In this document: one piece after another, positions 25,996 to 34,867 of the stretch | Numbering within the stretch: position 1 is the stretch's first letter | Layout of the letters: each line of letters starts with the position of its first letter | Source: Clostridia bacterium | GTDB lineage: Bacteria > Bacillota_A > Clostridia > Oscillospirales > CAG-272 | DNA length: 64,000 nucleotides | Direction: 5' to 3' | Assembly: GCA_017467205.1 (NCBI GenBank) | Contig: JAFTSQ010000015.1 | Coordinates: forward strand, 62,001 to 126,000 | Notes under the pieces: generated by a model | Database searches by the model: none | The model's input: only the letters and a program-made list of their open reading frames with translations | Told to the model about the DNA's origin: nothing | Position numbers and translations under genes: made by a program

Positions 25996-26877
25996 ATGTT
26001 CGGATACGTAAAACCCGTTCCCGACGAGCTGCTTGTCAGAGAACACGAATTTTATAAATGCACCTATTGCGGCATCTGCCGCTCAATGAAGCGTCACACC
26101 GGATTTTTCTCGAACGTTCATCTAACCTACGACAGCGTCTTTTTGGCGCTGCTTCGTATGGTCTATATCCCCGAGTGCGAGCTCTGCTCCAAAAAATGCA
26201 GATGCATCGCGCACCCCTTAAAGAAAAAGAATATGCTCGCCGATAACAGCGCGATAGAGTACACCGCTCGCGCGTTTGCTATCCTCTCCTACCATAAGCT
26301 GCGTGACGACGTGAGTGACGAGCGCGGCTTTAAGAGGTTCAGCCGCCGCCTTCTTCTGCCGATATTCAACCGCGCAAGAAGGCTCGCGGCAATGCCGGAG
26401 CTTGACCGCTTCGTCGGCGATAAGCTTCGGGAGATATCGGCACTCGAGAGGGCGGGATGCGAGAGCGTTGACACCCCCGCCGCCCTCTTTGGCGACATCC
26501 TCGGCAGAATATTCTCCGAGGGGCTTTCGGAGCGCGAAGCGCTCGTGGCGCGAGAGTGCGGCTATCACCTCGGCAAGTTTATTTACGCGGCTGACGCGGC
26601 AGAGGACTACGAGCGTGACAGGCGAAGCGGAAGCTACAATCCGTACGTCAAAGCCTACGGCGGCGCACCGCTTACCGACGAGAATCGCAGTACGATAAAA
26701 TGCGCTCTCCTACTCGAGAGCCGCCGTATTGAAGCGGCTCTCAACCTCATTCCGTTCGGCTCTCGCCGCACGCTTGAGGAAATTCTAAAGAACATAATCT
26801 ACTTGGGACTAACGAAGAGAATAGCCTTTCTTGACCCGAAGGGCGAGTCGAAAGACAAAAAAGGAGTAAAAAATTGA
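25996..26877 (+). CDS. DUF5685-family protein
   Basis: A 293-residue protein; ATG 25996 follows GGAGG. The beginning [36 protein letters not shown] is characteristic of DUF5685. Cysteine clusters CTYCGIC and [10 protein letters not shown] (residues of about 22-28 and 61-71) suggest metal or Fe-S binding. The rest is helical and soluble ([21 protein letters not shown]). It overlaps the DnaJ gene by four bases, an arrangement repeated in many Clostridia as far as I recall. Biochemical function is unknown. Confidence 0.82.
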   Translation: MFGYVKPVPDELLVREHEFYKCTYCGICRSMKRHTGFFSNVHLTYDSVFLALLRMVYIPECELCSKKCRCIAHPLKKKNMLADNSAIEYTARAFAILSYHKLRDDVSDERGFKRFSRRLLLPIFNRARRLAAMPELDRFVGDKLREISALERAGCESVDTPAALFGDILGRIFSEGLSEREALVARECGYHLGKFIYAADAAEDYERDRRSGSYNPYVKAYGGAPLTDENRSTIKCALLLESRRIEAALNLIPFGSRRTLEEILKNIIYLGLTKRIAFLDPKGESKDKKGVKN

Positions 26878-27497
26878 AAGATCCTTATTCAGTCCTTGGA
26901 GTGTCGTCCTCGGCGAGTGACGACGAAATAAAGGAGGCGTACCGCGCCCTCGCGCGCAAGTACCACCCCGATAATTACGGCGACGATAATCCCCTCAAGG
27001 AGCTCGCTAACGAGAAAATGCAGGAGATTAACGCCGCATACGACGAAATTCAGAAGATCCGCTCGAAGAAGAACAAAGGCGGCTCGAATAAATATGAAAG
27101 CTACGGCGGCTCGTCGACAGGCTTCTACGCCGACGTGCGCCGCAATATAAATAACCATCGCTTCGCGGAGGCTGATAAGATGCTCTCAAGCGTTCCGACG
27201 GAGGAGCGGGTAGCCGAGTGGCATTACCTGAGGAGCATAATAATTATGCGCCGCGGCAACGTAAACGACGCTATGCGCGAGCTTGAGATAGCCTGCAATA
27301 TGGACCCCTCGAACCTCGAGTATCAGAAGGCGAAGGAGATGTTCAACACCGGTGCTAACACCTACGGAAGCACCTATTACGGCAACACCTACCGTCGCGG
27401 ATATCGCGACTCGGATGCCTGCGATTGCTGTATGAACCTCGTCTGCCTCGACTGCCTTTGCGAGTGTCTTGGCGGCGACCTTATCCGCTGCATATGA
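26874..27497 (+). CDS. J-domain protein with TPR-like region and Cys-rich tail
   Basis: A 207-residue protein. TTG 26874 overlaps the preceding stop (TTGA) and follows GGAG at 26861; no ATG fits the J-domain start. Residues 1-65 are a J domain with the essential HPD (YHPDNYG), which stimulates Hsp70 ATPase. There is no Gly/Phe or zinc finger domain, so it is a class III type co-chaperone. The middle part ([12 protein letters not shown]...[31 protein letters not shown]) looks like TPR helices. The tail [24 protein letters not shown] is dense in cysteine and could bind metal or act at a membrane. Next to it is an uncharacterised membrane protein. Confidence 0.85.
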   Translation: MKDPYSVLGVSSSASDDEIKEAYRALARKYHPDNYGDDNPLKELANEKMQEINAAYDEIQKIRSKKNKGGSNKYESYGGSSTGFYADVRRNINNHRFAEADKMLSSVPTEERVAEWHYLRSIIIMRRGNVNDAMRELEIACNMDPSNLEYQKAKEMFNTGANTYGSTYYGNTYRRGYRDSDACDCCMNLVCLDCLCECLGGDLIRCI

Positions 27498-28018
27498 GAA
27501 GCACCAAAAGGCTCACTCTCTCGGCAATACTCGTAGCGCTCGGCGTTGCTATTATGTTCGTCGGCGTGCTGGTGGACACGGTGTCGCTTTCGGTGGCGGC
27601 GATATGCTCGCTTATCGTGGTATTCGTCTATATCGAAATAGGCTCGCCGTACCCCTACCTCGTCTGGATATGTACCTCACTTTGCGCCGCCCTGATGTTC
27701 ACAGGCTCGGTTATTTGGTTGGAGTATTTTCTCATATTCGGCATCTATCCGATAATCAAAGCAAAGCTCGAAAAACTCGCACGCCCCTGGTGGTTGCCAT
27801 TGAAATTTCTGATTTTCAATGCTGAATTTTGGCTTTTGTTTTTAGTGATGGAGCGCATCCTCGGCGTACCGATGTTCGAGAGTGACGCGCTTTGGCTTAA
27901 CGCCGCGCTTTACGCTCTGTCGGTCGTTGCATTCTTTGCTTACGACTACTTTATCACCTTTATGGTGAGAATATATTTCCTTCGCTTCCGAGGCAGGATA
28001 GCGAGATTCTTGAAATAG
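27494..28018 (+). CDS. Small polytopic membrane protein
   Basis: A 174-residue protein. ATG 27494 overlaps the DnaJ-like stop (ATGA), indicating translational coupling. About five transmembrane helices are visible ([19 protein letters not shown] onward, with [20 protein letters not shown] near the middle). The start [20 protein letters not shown] resembles small ECF-type or DUF2232-like membrane proteins, but no decisive motif is seen. It belongs to the DUF5685-dnaJ-rimO-pgsA operon. Confidence 0.75.
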   Translation: MRSTKRLTLSAILVALGVAIMFVGVLVDTVSLSVAAICSLIVVFVYIEIGSPYPYLVWICTSLCAALMFTGSVIWLEYFLIFGIYPIIKAKLEKLARPWWLPLKFLIFNAEFWLLFLVMERILGVPMFESDALWLNAALYALSVVAFFAYDYFITFMVRIYFLRFRGRIARFLK

Positions 28019-28031
28019 GACGGTCCCCTTT

Positions 28032-29360
28032 ATGACGAAAGTTGGATTTGTGTCGCTTGGTTGCTCGAAGAACCTCGTCGACACCGAGCTTATGCTCCGC
28101 AAGCTTTACGACGCAGGCTTTGAGATAACGCCGAGCGAGGACGAAGCGGAGATAATTATCGTAAATACCTGCGGCTTTATTGAGAGCGCAAAGCAGGAGT
28201 CGATAGATAATATTCTTGACCTTGCTTGGCTTAAGGAGAACGGCAAGTGCCGCTACATAATTGCCACGGGTTGCCTCGTTGAGCGATATAGAGATGAGGT
28301 TATGCGTGAGCTGCCGGAGGTCGACGCGCTCGTCGGAGTCGGCAGCATTGATAAGATAGTAGATGCCTGCCGTGCCGTCTTGGCTGGCGAGAAATTCACC
28401 TCGTTTGAGGATAAGGAAAAGTCCACCCTCGGCGGCGAGAGAATCCTCACCACCCCTGAATACACCGCATACCTCAAAATAGCAGAGGGCTGCGATAACC
28501 GTTGCACTTATTGCGCAATTCCGCTCATTCGCGGCAAGCTTCGCTCGCGTCCTATCGAGGATATAGTAGCGGAGGCAAAGGATCTTGAATCTCTCGGCGT
28601 TAAGGAGCTCAACCTCATAGCGCAGGACACCTCAAGATACGGTCTTGACCTCTACGGTGAGTACAGTCTTGCACGGCTCGTTCGCGCAATATGCGAGGCA
28701 ACGAGCATACCGTGGATACGCCTGCTCTATTGCTACCCCGATAAGATAACCGACGAGCTGATAGACGAGATGGCGAAGAACGACCGCCTTCTCAAATATA
28801 TGGATATCCCGATTCAGCATATCTCCGATAAGATTCTCAAGCGTATGAACCGCCACGGCGGAAGCGCGCTTATAAAGGATACCGTCAAGAGCCTTCGCGA
28901 GCGAGTTCCGGGCATAGTCCTTCGCACCACGGCAATGGTCGGCTTCCCCGGTGAGAGCGAGGAGGATTTCTGCGAGCTCTGCGAGTTCATCAAGGAGGCA
29001 AGGTTTGACCACTTCGGCGCATTCACCTATTCCGCCGAGGAGGGAACGGAGGCGGCAGGCTTTGACGGTGCGGTTGAGGAGAGCGTCAAGCAATTGCGAT
29101 ACGACGCGATAATGCAGACCCAGCTGACGATAACAGAGGAACAAAACGAGAAGAAAATAGGCAAGGTGCTCACCGTTCTTTGCGAGGGCTTTGACTCTGC
29201 CGCAGAGATATGCTACGGCCGCTCATTTGCCGACGCGCCCGACGTCGACGGCAGAGTTTATTTCAAAGCATCCCGCCGTCCATCCGCGGGAGAGTTCGTA
29301 AATGTCGAGGTCACCGAGGCTCTCGATTACGACCTCGTCGGAGTGATGATAGAGGACTAA
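28032..29360 (+). CDS. rimO: Ribosomal protein S12 methylthiotransferase RimO
   Basis: A 442-residue radical SAM enzyme that adds a methylthio group to the conserved aspartate of ribosomal protein S12. It starts MTKVGFVSLGCSKNLVDTE, a sequence diagnostic of RimO rather than MiaB. The N-terminal UPF0004 domain has cysteines in LGCSKN, NTCGF and ATGCLV (auxiliary cluster). The radical SAM motif is EGCDNRCTYCAIPLIRG. A C-terminal TRAM domain follows (KVLTVLCEGFDSAAEICYGRSFADAPDVDG). It is followed 57 bp later by pgsA, a common Firmicute order. Confidence 0.95.
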   Translation: MTKVGFVSLGCSKNLVDTELMLRKLYDAGFEITPSEDEAEIIIVNTCGFIESAKQESIDNILDLAWLKENGKCRYIIATGCLVERYRDEVMRELPEVDALVGVGSIDKIVDACRAVLAGEKFTSFEDKEKSTLGGERILTTPEYTAYLKIAEGCDNRCTYCAIPLIRGKLRSRPIEDIVAEAKDLESLGVKELNLIAQDTSRYGLDLYGEYSLARLVRAICEATSIPWIRLLYCYPDKITDELIDEMAKNDRLLKYMDIPIQHISDKILKRMNRHGGSALIKDTVKSLRERVPGIVLRTTAMVGFPGESEEDFCELCEFIKEARFDHFGAFTYSAEEGTEAAGFDGAVEESVKQLRYDAIMQTQLTITEEQNEKKIGKVLTVLCEGFDSAAEICYGRSFADAPDVDGRVYFKASRRPSAGEFVNVEVTEALDYDLVGVMIED

Positions 29361-29417
29361 CCCCACCCCGTGCGACTTTATTCGGGCAAAAAGCCCTTCT
29401 TAAGAATGGAGAAAAAG

Positions 29418-30011
29418 ATGAAAAAATCAGTAATGAACGTGCCGAACACGCTCTCCCTTATAAGAGTTGCGCTCGTGCCGATTTTCGTAGTGTCGCTCGT
29501 GCTGATGAGGGATGTCGCGATATGGGGAAGAGTAGTTCCCGCGATAATATACGCGCTGACCGCCTTCACCGATATGCTTGACGGAAAGATAGCGAGAAAA
29601 TATAACCTCGTAACCGATTTTGGAAAATTCATAGACCCGCTCGCCGATAAGTTTATGGTTATCGGCTCGGGGATAGCCATTCTTTCGGTGCTCATTTTAG
29701 AGGGCGAGGTGGTTGAAGGATTGGTGTTTATGGCACTCACCCTTCTTATCCTCTTCCGCGAGCTCGCAGTTACGAGTCTTCGCCTCGTCGTAGCGGGAAG
29801 TAGCGGTATAGTGGTTGCCGCAAGTCTTTTCGGAAAGATAAAGACGGTGTCGCAAATGGTCGGCACTGTGATAATCCTTCTTGAGCCGGTGCTCTTCGCC
29901 TTTGATTCGAACCATATAATAGCCTACGTATGTATGGGTATTCAGGCATTTACCACCATCGCCTCGGGAATTGATTATCTTAAGGCGTACCTGCCTCACA
30001 TAAACAAATGA
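29418..30011 (+). CDS. pgsA: CDP-diacylglycerol--glycerol-3-phosphate 3-phosphatidyltransferase
   Basis: A 197-residue integral membrane enzyme making phosphatidylglycerol phosphate. ATG 29418 is chosen because GGAG at 29408 is correctly spaced; the ATG at 29406 contains that site itself. The CDP-alcohol phosphotransferase motif is complete: D-G-x2-A-R-x8-G-x3-D-x3-D in DGKIARKYNLVTDFGKFIDPLADK. Several hydrophobic helices follow. The gene ends the operon at a strong bidirectional terminator. Confidence 0.93.
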   Translation: MKKSVMNVPNTLSLIRVALVPIFVVSLVLMRDVAIWGRVVPAIIYALTAFTDMLDGKIARKYNLVTDFGKFIDPLADKFMVIGSGIAILSVLILEGEVVEGLVFMALTLLILFRELAVTSLRLVVAGSSGIVVAASLFGKIKTVSQMVGTVIILLEPVLFAFDSNHIIAYVCMGIQAFTTIASGIDYLKAYLPHINK

Positions 30012-30013
30012 AA

Positions 30014-30064
30014 ATTGCATAAGAAAAGAGCGCTACGGTCTGTAGCGCTCTTTTCTTATGCAAT
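30014..30064. terminator. Long bidirectional terminator between pgsA and cyclophilin genes
   Basis: A perfect 23-bp inverted repeat, starting ATTGCATAAGAAAAGAGCG with a five-base loop at GGTCT, contains AAAAGAG/CTCTTTT, giving T-runs in both directions. It overlaps the last codons of the cyclophilin gene. Confidence 0.9.
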
Positions 30065-30526
30065 ATAAACTCTCTTCATCCTCACCGCAATCTTCGGTCT
30101 GTCGCCGTAGCCTGTGGGAACAGAAGCTATCTCGTCAACCGTTTCCATACCCTCAACAACTCTGCCGAATGCCGCGTAAGCACCGTCGAGGTGGGGCGCA
30201 TCCGCGTGCATAATAAAGAACTGCGAGGACGCGGAGTTCGGGTCGAAAGCACGAGCCATCGAGATAACGCCGCGCGTATGCTTTATCGGGTTGTTATGAC
30301 CGTTCTGTGCGAACTCTCCGTAGATGTTCTCCTCAGAGCCGCCCATTCCGTTTCCGAGCGGGTCGCCGCCCTGAATCATAAATCCGGGGATTATTCTGTG
30401 GAAGGTGAGCCCGTCGTAAAAGCCCTCGCTTACCAGCTTTTCGAAATTCTTGACCGTCTTGGGTGCGGCAGTCGCGTCAAGCTCAAGCTTGATGGTTGCT
30501 CCGCCTTCCATTTCAATAACTACCAT
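30056..30526 (-). CDS. Cyclophilin-type peptidyl-prolyl cis-trans isomerase
   Basis: A 156-residue cytosolic foldase; ATG 30526 follows AAAGGAAG. Core cyclophilin residues are present: FHRIIPGFMIQGGDP (catalytic Arg, Phe, Gln), SMARAFDPNSASSQFFI, and LDGAYAAFGRVVEGMETVD. It lacks a signal peptide, so it acts on cytosolic proline peptide bonds. It is a single-gene unit between a terminator and a divergent membrane protein gene. Confidence 0.93.
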   Translation of the reverse strand: MVVIEMEGGATIKLELDATAAPKTVKNFEKLVSEGFYDGLTFHRIIPGFMIQGGDPLGNGMGGSEENIYGEFAQNGHNNPIKHTRGVISMARAFDPNSASSQFFIMHADAPHLDGAYAAFGRVVEGMETVDEIASVPTGYGDRPKIAVRMKRVYIA

Positions 30527-30606
30527 ATATTTCTTCCTTTCGTGTTATAAAATATCCTTTTATGAGTATAATGTATTTGCAAATTCAAATGAAAGAGGCT
30601 CGCTTA

Positions 30607-31674
30607 ATGGATAAGGAAAGGCTGCGCCACTACGCATATATTATATTCGCAATTCTCGGCACGGGTATACTCTTATACCTGTTTATGAAGCATATCTTTA
30701 TGATAGCACTGCCGTTCCTCATAGGCTGGGGGCTTGCCTTTTTGGTAAGACCTCTGTCTAAAAGGCTTTGTCGGCTGACTCGCCTGCCGTATAAAATATC
30801 AAGTCTGATTTTAACCGTGCTGATAGTGCTCACCGTCTTCGGCGGCGTGATAGCTCTGATCTGGCGGCTGTCGGTCGAGGCTTGGCAGTTCTTCTCGGGA
30901 ATGAGCGGCGAGGCACTCTACGGCATCCTCACGAAAATACTGAATCCTCTCTCCGGCTTCTTCGGCGACTCGGAGGGCGCTTTGGAGCTCGAGATAAAGA
31001 TAGGCGAGGCTGTGGAAAATATGCTCTCCTCGGCGCTTTCGGGCATAGGCTCGCTTCTGACGGCGTTTGCCGCCTCGCTACCGAGCGTATTCATCTTTCT
31101 TTTAATAACCGTAATAGCCTCGGTTTATTTCTCGCTTGACCTCGACGTGATAAACGCCTCCGTCATTCGCGTTCTGCCAAGCAGAGTGAGCGGCTGGCTC
31201 GTCAGATTCAAGCGTGGTTTTTTCACCACCGGCGTGCGATACTTGCGCTCCTACGCCATACTGATGGCAGTCACCTTCGCGATAATACTTGCAGGGCTCT
31301 TGATTCTCAAGGTGGAGTTCGCGCTTCTCTTGGCAATAGCGATAGCCGCGCTTGACATTCTGCCCGTCTTCGGCGTCGGCACGGTGCTCGTTCCGTGGAG
31401 CGTGTTTCAAATGCTTTTCGGCGACCTCGGGCTAGGAATAGGGCTTCTCGTCCTCTTCGTTATCCACGAGATAATCCGTCAAGTCATAGAGCCGAGAATA
31501 GTCGGCAAAAACCTCGGAATCCACCCGATAATAACCCTCGTCCTCTTGTACGCAGGCTATTCGCTCTTCGGCATTCTCGGCATTGTATTATTGCCCGTTT
31601 TCACGGTTGTAATCGACGTTTTTTCAAATAAAGAGAATTCCCCCAAGGTCGACAAGACCGCCCCCGGAGAGTGA
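30607..31674 (+). CDS. YtvI/AI-2E-type membrane permease (PF01594)
   Basis: A 355-residue polytopic membrane protein; ATG 30607 (MDKERLRHYAYII) follows AGAGG, while earlier ATGs at 30562 and 30589 lack a site. It has two N-terminal helix pairs, a central soluble segment (about residues 100-150), then helices with the family signature LDILPVFGVGTVLVPWS and VIEPRIVGKNLGIHPIITL. The length and N-terminal layout resemble YtvI of Bacillus, a forespore/mother-cell protein, which fits a spore-former. Transport role is unproven. Its last 51 bp overlap the 3' end of the convergent DUF6873-like gene. Confidence 0.82.
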   Translation: MDKERLRHYAYIIFAILGTGILLYLFMKHIFMIALPFLIGWGLAFLVRPLSKRLCRLTRLPYKISSLILTVLIVLTVFGGVIALIWRLSVEAWQFFSGMSGEALYGILTKILNPLSGFFGDSEGALELEIKIGEAVENMLSSALSGIGSLLTAFAASLPSVFIFLLITVIASVYFSLDLDVINASVIRVLPSRVSGWLVRFKRGFFTTGVRYLRSYAILMAVTFAIILAGLLILKVEFALLLAIAIAALDILPVFGVGTVLVPWSVFQMLFGDLGLGIGLLVLFVIHEIIRQVIEPRIVGKNLGIHPIITLVLLYAGYSLFGILGIVLLPVFTVVIDVFSNKENSPKVDKTAPGE

Positions 31675-32340
31675 CACAAATGCGCACCCCGCCTCGCTTA
31701 TAGCTTCCTTGATAATTGGCGCGTCGGGATGCGCCTCAAGGTCGCCGAGAAAGTAAACGGTTTTCTCAAAAACTCCGCACGCCCCCCCAATAAACCCATA
31801 TTCGTAGGGCGGGAGCGCGATATTTTTGCCGCTTATTTTGTAAACCCTGACGCCCCCCACTTCAAGCGCGCGGCGCATACCCTCGTCCGCCGTAACGGCA
31901 ACGCCGCCGAGCGCGAGAGCTGTGCAGGCAGGGTATCCCTGCTTGACCGAGCGAACCTCGTAGCCAAGGCTTTTTGCCAAGGCGAGTATATCAGGGCAAA
32001 CGCTGTCTGTCTTCGCGAAAACCGACCTCTTTGTGACGAGCGCGTTCATCACCGCGTCATGCGGATATTCAGCCGACGGCACGGTGGCTGTGCCGAGGAT
32101 TTTTATATCCGGTCGAGCACGCTTTATAAACGCCTCTATCTCGGGATTTTTCTCAAGATAATCCTGCGGGAAGAGCAGGGTATTTTCTATATGAAAGGCT
32201 AACATATCAGTGTGCGAGGCAAGCGGTGGCGATAGCCTCTCGTGCGGCGGAAGCTTAAGCACCGAAAAGCCGCGCCGAGATAGCTCGTGCGAGCATTCCT
32301 CGCTTATTCTTGAATCTACTAAAGCAATAGTTTTCATCAT
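31624..32340 (-). CDS. DUF6873-like protein, probable GME (arginine deiminase) fold
   Basis: A 238-residue soluble protein. The motifs VKQGYPACTALALGG, ADEGMRRAL, YEYGFIGGACG and FLGDLEAHPD form a conserved repeating pattern like that of the DUF6873 GME-fold family of Clostridia (guanidino-group modifying enzyme superfold), as I remember it. The usual catalytic Cys of that superfold is not obvious by eye, so it may not be an enzyme. The start may be 32340 or 32337; neither has a clear Shine-Dalgarno. It is convergent with and overlaps the YtvI-like gene by 51 bp. Confidence 0.7.
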   Translation of the reverse strand: MMKTIALVDSRISEECSHELSRRGFSVLKLPPHERLSPPLASHTDMLAFHIENTLLFPQDYLEKNPEIEAFIKRARPDIKILGTATVPSAEYPHDAVMNALVTKRSVFAKTDSVCPDILALAKSLGYEVRSVKQGYPACTALALGGVAVTADEGMRRALEVGGVRVYKISGKNIALPPYEYGFIGGACGVFEKTVYFLGDLEAHPDAPIIKEAISEAGCAFVSLSGGGLVDLGGILFI

Positions 32341-32348
32341 AATAAGTT

Positions 32349-32382
32349 AAAAAGCTCCGTCTTTTACGACAGAGCTTTTTTG
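32349..32382. terminator. Bidirectional terminator after rpmB
   Basis: AAAAAGCTCCGTC / TTTTA / CGACAGAGCTTTTT with one G-T wobble. It ends the leftward rpmB transcript and lies just before the start of the leftward DUF6873-like gene. Confidence 0.75.
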
Positions 32383-32386
32383 ACTT

Positions 32387-32572
32387 TTACGCACGCTCAA
32401 CCTTACCGGAGCGAAGGCAACGAGAGCAAACGTAGATTGTCGTGTTCGTTCCGTTGACAACAGCCTTTACCTTGCGGATGTTGGGCTTCCAAGTTCTGTT
32501 AGTCTTGCGGTTGGAGTGAGAAACGTTGTGTCCGAAAGCCACGCCTTTTCCGCATACACTGCATTTAGCCAT
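32387..32572 (-). CDS. rpmB: 50S ribosomal protein L28
   Basis: A 61-residue ribosomal protein beginning MAKCSVCGKGVAFGHNVSHS and containing TNRTWKPNIRKVKAV, both diagnostic. Cysteine pairs CSVC (positions 4, 7) and CSRC near the end make this the zinc-binding (C+) form of L28. It stands alone, as in other Firmicutes, with its own promoter at 32650-32678 and a GGAGG site. Confidence 0.96.
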   Translation of the reverse strand: MAKCSVCGKGVAFGHNVSHSNRKTNRTWKPNIRKVKAVVNGTNTTIYVCSRCLRSGKVERA

Positions 32573-32649
32573 TTTTTACCTCCCAAAACCTGCCCCAAAA
32601 GGAGCAAAAATTTATATAAATTATTTGTTAACATAAGTCGACGAGTAGT

Positions 32650-32678
32650 ATTATACCATATGATTTTGAAAAAAGCAA
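32650..32678 (-). promoter_or_regulatory. Promoter of rpmB
   Basis: On the minus strand: TTGCTT (complement of 32673-32678), a 17-bp spacer, then TATAAT (complement of 32650-32655). The leader to the start codon is about 75 bp. The remainder of the gap 32573-32875 shows only the aspS promoter and a weak GCGCTAT/ATAGCGC stem near 32705-32736. Confidence 0.6.
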
Positions 32679-32800
32679 GAGTTTTTTTCGTTTTTTTGAA
32701 AAAATGCGCTATCTCACAAAAAATGTTACCATAGCGCCTCTTTGAGTGGTGAAAATGCAGAAAACCGCCCGTGCTTTTGCTATTAAAAGAGGTAAAGCTC

Positions 32801-32829
32801 TTGACTTTTTCTGTGCGCGGGGTTATAAT
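32801..32829 (+). promoter_or_regulatory. Promoter of aspS
   Basis: TTGACT (32801-32806), a 17-bp spacer, then TATAAT (32824-32829), 47 bp before ATG 32876. The leader is too short for a T-box. Confidence 0.7.
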
Positions 32830-32875
32830 TGATTAGATATAATATTTCTTCTATATAAGGAAAGGAATTCGAAAG

Positions 32876-34162
32876 ATGGAAAGAACCTATATAAAGGACA
32901 TAACCCCCGGTACTCGCAAAATATCCGGCTTCGTTGAGAACTTCCGTAACAAGAGAACGATGGCGTTCATCGTTGTTAAGGACATCACGGGTAAGCTTCA
33001 GGTCACCGTCGAGAAGGAAAAGCATCCCGAAATGGTAGAGCTGCTTGATAAGCTCACCATTCACTCGGTTGTAACCTTCGAGGGCGAGGTGCTCCTCAAC
33101 GAGTACGTAAAGATGGGCGGCATCGAGATGCTCCCCGATAAAATGACGGTAGAGTCGATAGCAGACGCCCTTCCCATTAAGGACGACTCGGATATCGACG
33201 TTAAGATGGACTTCAGATGGATAGACCTTCGTCGCGATAAGAATCACCTTATGCTCAAAATGCAGACCACCCTCACCGCCGCTATGCGCGAGTTCCTCGT
33301 GAGCCGCAACTTCGTCGAGATTCACACTCCGAAGCTCATCGGTGCTGCGAGCGAGTCCGGCTCTGACGTTTTTGAGGTCAAGTATTTCGACACTAACGCA
33401 TATCTTGCCCAGTCCCCCCAGTTCTATAAGCAGATGGCTATGGCTTCGGGTCTTGAGCGCATATTTGAAACCGGCCCCGTATTCCGCGCAGAGAAGTCCT
33501 ATACCAACAAGCACGCAACCGAGTTCACCGGCTTTGACCTTGAGTTCTCCTACGTAAACGGCGTCGAGGATGTTATGAAGATGGAGGAGGAGCTTCTTGA
33601 GTACGCGCTTCGTCGCGTCAAGGAGGAGCACGGTGAGGCTATCAAGGAGCAGTACGGACTTGAGGTTATAGTTCCCTCGCTTCCGTTCCCCAGAATGAAG
33701 CTTTGCGACGTTTATCGCGAGCTTGAGGCAAGATACGGCTATACGGTAGACGACTCGCAGAAGGGCGACCTCACCACCGATGCAGAAAGGCTCACAAAGC
33801 AGCTCGCGCAGGATATGTTTGGTCACGAATTTCTCTTCATTACCGACTACGACGCGAAGGAAAGAGCCTTCTATCATATGAGAAACGAAGAGGGAATACC
33901 CCAGGGCTACGACCTTATCTGGCGCGGCGTTGAGATAACCACGGGCGCACAGCGCGAGCACAGATACGACGTTCTCAAATCTCAGGCGGAAGAGAAGGGG
34001 CTTGGCAAGGACGTTGACTTCTACCTTCAGTTCTTCAAGTACGGATGCCCCCCTCACGGCGGCTTCGGACTTGGCATTGACAGACTTACGATGCTCTTCC
34101 TTGGCCTTTCGATAAAAGAGGCAGAATTCCTCTTCAGAGGCCCGAACAGACTTACTCCGTAA
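32876..34162 (+). CDS. aspS: Archaeal-type aspartyl-tRNA synthetase
   Basis: A 428-residue class IIb synthetase; ATG 32876 follows AAAGGAA. An N-terminal OB-fold binds the anticodon (RKISGFVENFRNKRTMAFIVVKD). The catalytic core has motif 2 VFRAEKSYTNKHATEFTGFDLE region and motif 3 GFGLGIDRLTMLFLG; IGAASESGSDVFEV and YLAQSPQFYKQ are typical of the archaeal/eukaryal AspRS branch. It lacks the GAD insertion that makes bacterial AspRS about 590 residues. In clostridia this form is usually a nondiscriminating aspartate--tRNA(Asn) ligase working with the GatCAB amidotransferase. Whether it is the only AspRS of the cell cannot be told here. Confidence 0.9.
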   Translation: MERTYIKDITPGTRKISGFVENFRNKRTMAFIVVKDITGKLQVTVEKEKHPEMVELLDKLTIHSVVTFEGEVLLNEYVKMGGIEMLPDKMTVESIADALPIKDDSDIDVKMDFRWIDLRRDKNHLMLKMQTTLTAAMREFLVSRNFVEIHTPKLIGAASESGSDVFEVKYFDTNAYLAQSPQFYKQMAMASGLERIFETGPVFRAEKSYTNKHATEFTGFDLEFSYVNGVEDVMKMEEELLEYALRRVKEEHGEAIKEQYGLEVIVPSLPFPRMKLCDVYRELEARYGYTVDDSQKGDLTTDAERLTKQLAQDMFGHEFLFITDYDAKERAFYHMRNEEGIPQGYDLIWRGVEITTGAQREHRYDVLKSQAEEKGLGKDVDFYLQFFKYGCPPHGGFGLGIDRLTMLFLGLSIKEAEFLFRGPNRLTP

Positions 34163-34186
34163 TAATTTGAAAGGAAATATAGAAAA

Positions 34187-34825
34187 ATGAAAATAGCACT
34201 TATCAACGAAAACAGCCAGGCGGCAAAAAACTCTCTCATCTATGAAACCCTCAAGAGCGTAGCAGAGCCTCTCGGACACGAGGTAGTTAACTACGGTATG
34301 TACTCGGCAGAGGACAAGGAGCAGCTCACCTACGTTCAGATAGGTATCCTCTCCGCAGTTCTTATCAACTCCGGCGCGTGCGACCTCGTAATCACCGGTT
34401 GCGGCACAGGCGAGGGCGCAATGCTCGCCTGCAACTCCTTCCCCGGAGTTCTCTGCGGCCACGTAGTTGACCCGACCGATGCATATCAGTTCACCCAGGT
34501 AAACAACGGTAACGCAATCTCAATGCCATTCGCAAAGGGCTGGGGCTGGGGCTGCGAGCTCAACCTCAAGTACGTGTTCGAGCGCCTCTTCGAGTCCGAA
34601 TGGGGTCTTGGATATCCCCGTGAAAGAGCAGTTCCCGAGCAGAGAAACAAGAAAATTCTCGACGAGGTTAAGAAGGTAACTCATACCGATATGATTTACA
34701 TTCTCAAGAACCTCGACCGCGAGCTCGTAAAGGGCGCTCTCGGCGGACCTCACTTTGCAGAGTACTTCTATCCGAGCTGCAAGGACGAGAAAATCGCAGA
34801 GTGCGTAAAGGAAATCCTCGCGTAA
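34187..34825 (+). CDS. RpiB/LacA/LacB-family sugar-phosphate isomerase
   Basis: A 212-residue protein 24 bp after aspS, with GAAAGGAAA before ATG 34187. The N-terminal 140 residues have the RpiB fold, including LVITGCGTGEGAMLACNSFPGVLCG, where the Cys is the expected catalytic base of RpiB-type enzymes. It is longer than ribose-5-phosphate isomerase B (about 150 residues) because of a C-terminal extension (RAVPEQRNKKILDEVKKVTHT...). It also has the aromatic-rich segment FAKGWGWGCELNLKYVFE, so the substrate may be a different aldose or ketose phosphate. Confidence 0.8.
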   Translation: MKIALINENSQAAKNSLIYETLKSVAEPLGHEVVNYGMYSAEDKEQLTYVQIGILSAVLINSGACDLVITGCGTGEGAMLACNSFPGVLCGHVVDPTDAYQFTQVNNGNAISMPFAKGWGWGCELNLKYVFERLFESEWGLGYPRERAVPEQRNKKILDEVKKVTHTDMIYILKNLDRELVKGALGGPHFAEYFYPSCKDEKIAECVKEILA

Positions 34826-34832
34826 AACATAA

Positions 34833-34867
34833 AAAAACCGCCCCGTCAAAACGACGAGGCGGTTTTT
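34833..34867 (+). terminator. Terminator of the aspS-rpiB-like operon
   Basis: AAAAACCGCCCCGTC / AAAA / CGACGAGGCGGTTTTT, 8 bp after the stop codon. Confidence 0.88.

Noticed and set aside
23767..26046. 759-codon open frame on the minus strand opposite tex
   Set aside because: Tex matches its family along its full length in the opposite frame; the antisense frame is open only because of codon bias and shows no known motif or ribosome binding site.
32830..32875. T-box or other riboswitch before aspS
   Set aside because: The leader after the promoter is only about 40 bases, too short for a T-box.
32783..34462. 559-codon open frame opposite aspS
   Set aside because: It overlaps aspS and the RpiB-like gene antisense and has no recognisable domain.
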